From Galactobacter sp052108535 (GTDB taxonomy: Bacteria; Actinomycetota; Actinomycetes; Actinomycetales; Micrococcaceae): 64,000 nucleotides of DNA. Made by a program: the position numbers and the translations under genes. This document shows positions 61,186 to 64,000 of the stretch, piece by piece (position 1 is the first letter of the stretch; each line of letters begins with the position of its first letter). Location of the stretch: the NCBI GenBank assembly GCA_052108535.1, contig JBQDZM010000015.1:1-64000 (forward strand). Direction: 5' to 3'. The notes below the pieces were generated by a model, which worked only from the letters and a program-made list of their open reading frames with translations, did not search any database and was not told the origin of the DNA.

Positions 61186-62082
61186 ATGCTCGTTCAGCCT
61201 CCCCGCGATGACGCAGACCTCACCCGGTACGCCGCAGACTTAGGTCTACCCGGCTTCGCCGACGTGCATGTCCACTTCATGCCGCAGAACGTCCTGGACA
61301 AGGTGTGGGGCTTCTTTGATCACGTGGCAGACGACGGATTTGAACCGTGGGGGATCAACTACCGCACGCCTGAGGAGGAGCGGATCCGGATCCTGCGTGA
61401 GCTCGGAGTCGTGGCTTATTCGGCGTTGAATTACGCGCACCGTCCGGGGATGGCGGCCTGGCTTAACGACTACTCGTCCGAGTTCGCGCGGAACCATCCG
61501 GACACCGTGGTGCCGTCCGGAACGTTCTATCCGGAAGCCTCGGCGGGAGCGGATACCGCCGCGGCCCTGGCTGCCGGGGCGCGGATCTTCAAGGTGCACG
61601 TTCAAGTGGGCGGGTATCCGCCGGACGATCCGCTCCTGGATTCGTCGTGGTTTCAGTTGGAGGAGGCGGGCGTCCCCGCCGTGATCCACTGTGGGTCGGG
61701 GCCGCACCCGGGTGAGTTCACGGGACCTCAGCGGATCCGGAACCTGTTGCGCAAACACCCGGACTTGCAACTGATCATCGCCCACGCGGGGATGCCCGAG
61801 TACCGCGAATTCACCGCGCTGGCCCGGGTATATCCCGGGGTGTATCTGGACACCACCATGGTCGGGACCGACTACATGCAACGGCTCTTCCCTATCCCCG
61901 AAGATGTCCTGCTGTCCTGGGAGGCCAGCCCCGACAAGATCGTGCTGGGTACCGACTTCCCCAACATCCCCTACGAGTATGCCCATCAGATTCAGGCCCT
62001 GGAGCGCTTCGGGTTCGGCGTCGATTGGATGCGGGCCGTGCTGTGGGAGAACGGTGCGAAGTTGATGCGGGTAATGCGTTGA
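61186..62082 (+). CDS. Amidohydrolase family 2 (metal-dependent hydrolase)
   Basis: 298 residues; ATG 61186 six bases after TAGCGT (leaderless-like). Metal motif FADVHVHFMPQNVLD, metal His in VPAVIHCGSGP, then LIIAHAGMPEYREF and the Asp motif IVLGTDFPNIPYEYAHQ. Family members decarboxylate or hydrolyse small aromatic or cyclic acids. Substrate unknown. Confidence 0.85.
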   Translation: MLVQPPRDDADLTRYAADLGLPGFADVHVHFMPQNVLDKVWGFFDHVADDGFEPWGINYRTPEEERIRILRELGVVAYSALNYAHRPGMAAWLNDYSSEFARNHPDTVVPSGTFYPEASAGADTAAALAAGARIFKVHVQVGGYPPDDPLLDSSWFQLEEAGVPAVIHCGSGPHPGEFTGPQRIRNLLRKHPDLQLIIAHAGMPEYREFTALARVYPGVYLDTTMVGTDYMQRLFPIPEDVLLSWEASPDKIVLGTDFPNIPYEYAHQIQALERFGFGVDWMRAVLWENGAKLMRVMR

Positions 62083-62133
62083 GGATTGGCCAGGGTCTTC
62101 TCTCGGCCGACCTATCTAGCTAGAATTATGTAC

Positions 62134-62415
62134 ATGACGACGCTTCCTTTGGCCGCAGCCCGAGCAGCGTTTTCGCGCCTTGTCGATGCGGCTGCGACCA
62201 CACACGAACGTTTCGAAGTGACGCGCAACGGGTCCAGAGCCGCCGTCGTGCTGGGCGCGGACGATTATGACCAGATCATGGAGACCCTTGACGTCCTCGG
62301 GAATACCGAACTCGTGTCAGCGATCCAGGAGAGTCTGGCAGGAGGGCGTGAGGCGGACCTTGTCTCGTTGGAGGATATGAGCGCTCTTATGCGGGAATCT
62401 GGGCGGACGAACTAA
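62134..62415 (+). CDS. YefM/Phd-type antitoxin
   Basis: 93 residues from ATG 62134 (MTTLPLAAARAAFSRLVDAA), seven bases after TAGAAT. VTRNGSRAAVVLGADDYDQI is the conserved Phd/YefM core. Its stop shares one base with the toxin start (TAATG). Represses its own promoter as in the family. Confidence 0.85.
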   Translation: MTTLPLAAARAAFSRLVDAAATTHERFEVTRNGSRAAVVLGADDYDQIMETLDVLGNTELVSAIQESLAGGREADLVSLEDMSALMRESGRTN

Positions 62416-62684
62416 TGGCCTGGCGGATCGTCTTCCGCGCCAGGGCCAAACGGGACCTCGCGGAAACCTTGCCGCCCACAGTCGCCGCGGCGGCTTTTGA
62501 GTTCATTCGGGGACCGCTTGCGGAAAATCCCCGCAGGGTGGGTAAGCAATTGCGCGAGCCTCTGGCCCCTCTGTACTCGGCTCGCCGTGGCGAGTATCGA
62601 GTGATCTATAACCTTCGTGAGGAAGAGATCGTCGTTGAGGTCGTGACGGTGACCCATCGGCGAGAGGCCTACCGACAACGCTGA
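62415..62684 (+). CDS. RelE/ParE-type toxin
   Basis: 89 residues. MAWRIVFRARAKRDLAETLP and the C-terminal basic RRGEYRVIYNLREEEIVVEV with THRREAYRQR match RelE-family mRNA interferases. Overlaps the antitoxin by one base. Confidence 0.88.
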   Translation: MAWRIVFRARAKRDLAETLPPTVAAAAFEFIRGPLAENPRRVGKQLREPLAPLYSARRGEYRVIYNLREEEIVVEVVTVTHRREAYRQR

Positions 62685-62724
62685 CTCAAGATCAGCTCCT
62701 CGACGGTTTCCGCTTCCCATAGTG

Positions 62725-62741
62725 TTCTAGTGGAGCTAGAA
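62725..62741. promoter_or_regulatory. GntR operator TTCTAGTGGAGCTAGAA over the -10 box
   Basis: TTCTAG and CTAGAA form a perfect dyad with a 5-base spacer; the right arm overlaps the -10 TAGAAT (62737-62742), which ends 6 bases before the ATG at 62749. It predicts tight autorepression of a leaderless message. Confidence 0.75.
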
Positions 62742-62748
62742 TAACTAC

Positions 62749-63099
62749 ATGTTGATCAGGATCGATCCGACCCGTGAGACGCCCGTCTTCTTACAGATCG
62801 CGGCATCTGTCCGGGCGCAGATCGTGGCCGGACGGTTAGCGCAGGGAGACAAGCTCCCCAGCGCTCGCGAGGTCGCGGCATCACTGGACATCAACGTGCA
62901 CACCGTGTTGCACGCCTACCAAGGACTTCGGGATGAGGGTCTGGTGGAACTGCGGCGCGGCCGCGGCGCCACGGTGACCGGCGCGGCGCAGGCCCTTGTG
63001 CAGCTGCGCAGCGAGATCGACCAACTGGTCGACGCCGCGGCGAAGCTCGGCGTGGGCCGCGAGGCCCTGGCCTCGCTGGTGCGGGACGCACCTGCATGA
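62749..63099 (+). CDS. GntR-family regulator, YtrA subfamily
   Basis: 116 residues. wHTH in RLAQGDKLPSAREVAASLDI and NVHTVLHAYQGLRDEGLVEL, then a short C-terminal helix pair typical of YtrA (no full effector domain). Paired with the downstream membrane protein in the usual YtrA arrangement. Starts at ATG 62749, leaderless-like. Confidence 0.88.
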   Translation: MLIRIDPTRETPVFLQIAASVRAQIVAGRLAQGDKLPSAREVAASLDINVHTVLHAYQGLRDEGLVELRRGRGATVTGAAQALVQLRSEIDQLVDAAAKLGVGREALASLVRDAPA

Positions 63100-63122
63100 C
63101 GGATGAGCGGGAGCGGCCACCG

Positions 63123-63134
63123 GCCGTCGGGCAT
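63123..63134 (-). repeat. Iterated word ATGCCCGACGGC between gntR and the membrane gene
   Basis: Exact 12-mer on the minus strand, in the 83-bp gap between the GntR stop and the next ATG. Confidence 0.6.
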
Positions 63135-63182
63135 TGAACAAAGGGCAAGACGAGGCAACTACGCAACGCGAGGATGAGACGA

Positions 63183-64000
63183 GATGACCACGACACGAAC
63201 CGCACCCAAGGACCAGGCGATGGCCCGCTACCGCTGGATCGCACTGTGGATTCCACTGGCCCTTGCGGTGCTCGTCGCGGCAATCCAGGCCACCGTCATC
63301 GACGACCTCACCGCCACGGTCGGCACGCACTTCACCTGGGATGGGACCGCGGATGGCTGGGGTCCAGCCTGGACCTACCCCGCGATGAGTCTTGGGACGA
63401 TCGGCGGACTGGCGGTGCTGCTTTGGGGTATCGGGCTGCTGAGTGTGAAGGGGATCGGCACCCAGGGCAAGCCGGTGCGCCTGCGGTTCATGGCGGCCAT
63501 CGGGTTGGGGAGCGCCGTGTTCCTCGCTGTGACGGTCGGTGCCGCCGGTGGGACCTGGGTGAAGGAGTTCATGATCTTTGGGCTGATGCTGATCGCCGCG
63601 GTGGTCGGCATCGGGATCGGTTGGATCGGTTACCGCCTCGCCTATGACATCGAGGCCGTGGGGGAGGAGGCCGCGCAACCCCAACCCGTGGCGCTGAACC
63701 CGTCCGAACGCGCGGTGTGGACCGGCAGAACGTCCATGGGTAAGGCCGGTCTGTGGCTCACCGTGGGCTCTATCGTGGTCATGGTCGGCTGTACGTTCGC
63801 CGCAGCCGCGGCAGAGGTCTCCGCAGACGGTGGTATCGGCTGGATCACGTGGACGATGGCGGGCTTCACGGTCCTGATGGCCGCGCTGCTGCCGGCGTTC
63901 ACATCGGCTCGGATTCGGGTCGACGCTGCTGGGCTGCGAGTGGCCTCCCCGGTCGGCTGGCCCAAGACAAAGGTCCCGTTGGACCAGATCGACACCGTCG
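63183..64000 (+). CDS. DUF1648-like membrane protein, 3' end outside window
   Basis: Open from ATG 63183 (MTTTRTAPKDQAMARYRWIA) to the right edge, 272 codons seen. Membrane segments include WIPLALAVLVAAIQATVI and GTIGGLAVLLWGIGLL, with a DUF1648-type stretch (GTHFTWDGTADGWGPAW). Such proteins accompany YtrA-type GntR regulators and are often tied to cell-envelope stress. The C-terminal part is missing. Confidence 0.75.

Noticed and set aside
1..64000. tRNA, rRNA, riboswitch, CRISPR array or prophage
   Set aside because: I saw no cloverleaf, repeat-spacer array, conserved riboswitch core or phage gene in reading both strands.

Overview
The window is GC-rich, densely coded DNA from an actinobacterium, most likely of the order Micrococcales (Micrococcaceae or Brevibacterium-like). 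Four things point that way: a mycoredoxin-type glutaredoxin, an encapsulin/DyP pair of the linocin type, a cell-wall sorting signal of the actinobacterial kind, and many genes that appear to be leaderless (a TANNNT -10 box 6-8 bases before the start codon). It reads as ordinary chromosome with small scars rather than as one large mobile island. I see no rRNA, tRNA, CRISPR array, riboswitch or complete transposon.

Layout. 1-2.8 kb: a GAF-domain activator (runs off the left edge) divergent from a fused NTF2/flavin monooxygenase. 2.9-4.1 kb: a deletion scar in which a TetR gene and a divergent membrane-transport gene have both lost their N-termini. 4.1-9.2 kb: a UPF0114 membrane protein, a heterodimeric ABC exporter with complementary degenerate ATP sites, and a VapBC module. 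9.3-14.3 kb: a TetR gene with a double operator facing a FabF-type ketosynthase, then a coupled hydrolase/acyltransferase/zinc-ribbon membrane operon. 14.4-21.3 kb: a fumarate-reductase-like flavoprotein with a divergent LysR, a TetR/MMPL exporter pair and a DinB protein. 21.4-30.3 kb: a LysR gene broken by an amber codon, a quercetinase-like cupin with an esterase, a zinc alcohol dehydrogenase, and three carboxylate/amino-acid transporters (AtoE, APC and LctP types).

30.4-32.4 kb: a DyP peroxidase with a C-terminal encapsulin-targeting tail, followed by its encapsulin shell gene. 33.1-41 kb: a TetR gene divergent from an amidohydrolase and a complete peptide-type ABC importer. 41-51.7 kb: assorted housekeeping and surface genes, including a lipoprotein, DUF488, an SDR, mycoredoxin, a lamin-tail/beta-propeller wall protein, a P-type ATPase, a Uma2 protein, an MFS transporter, a GNAT and an RraA-like protein. 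51.9-55.8 kb: the fructose operon fruR-fruK-fruA. 56.1-59.3 kb: pabAB-pabC for folate synthesis. 59.3-60.2 kb: a scar with an IS-end-like repeat and a DUF4143 C-terminal fragment. 60.2-64 kb: an acetoin/diacetyl reductase, an amidohydrolase, a YefM/RelE module, and a YtrA-type GntR with a DUF1648-like membrane protein that runs off the right edge.

The most unusual signal is a short DNA word, ATGCCCGACGGC. It recurs on both strands well beyond chance, in different reading frames, and almost only in protein linkers, intergenic DNA and one inverted pair forming a terminator-like hairpin. This is the distribution of a DNA-uptake-type signal or highly iterated motif.
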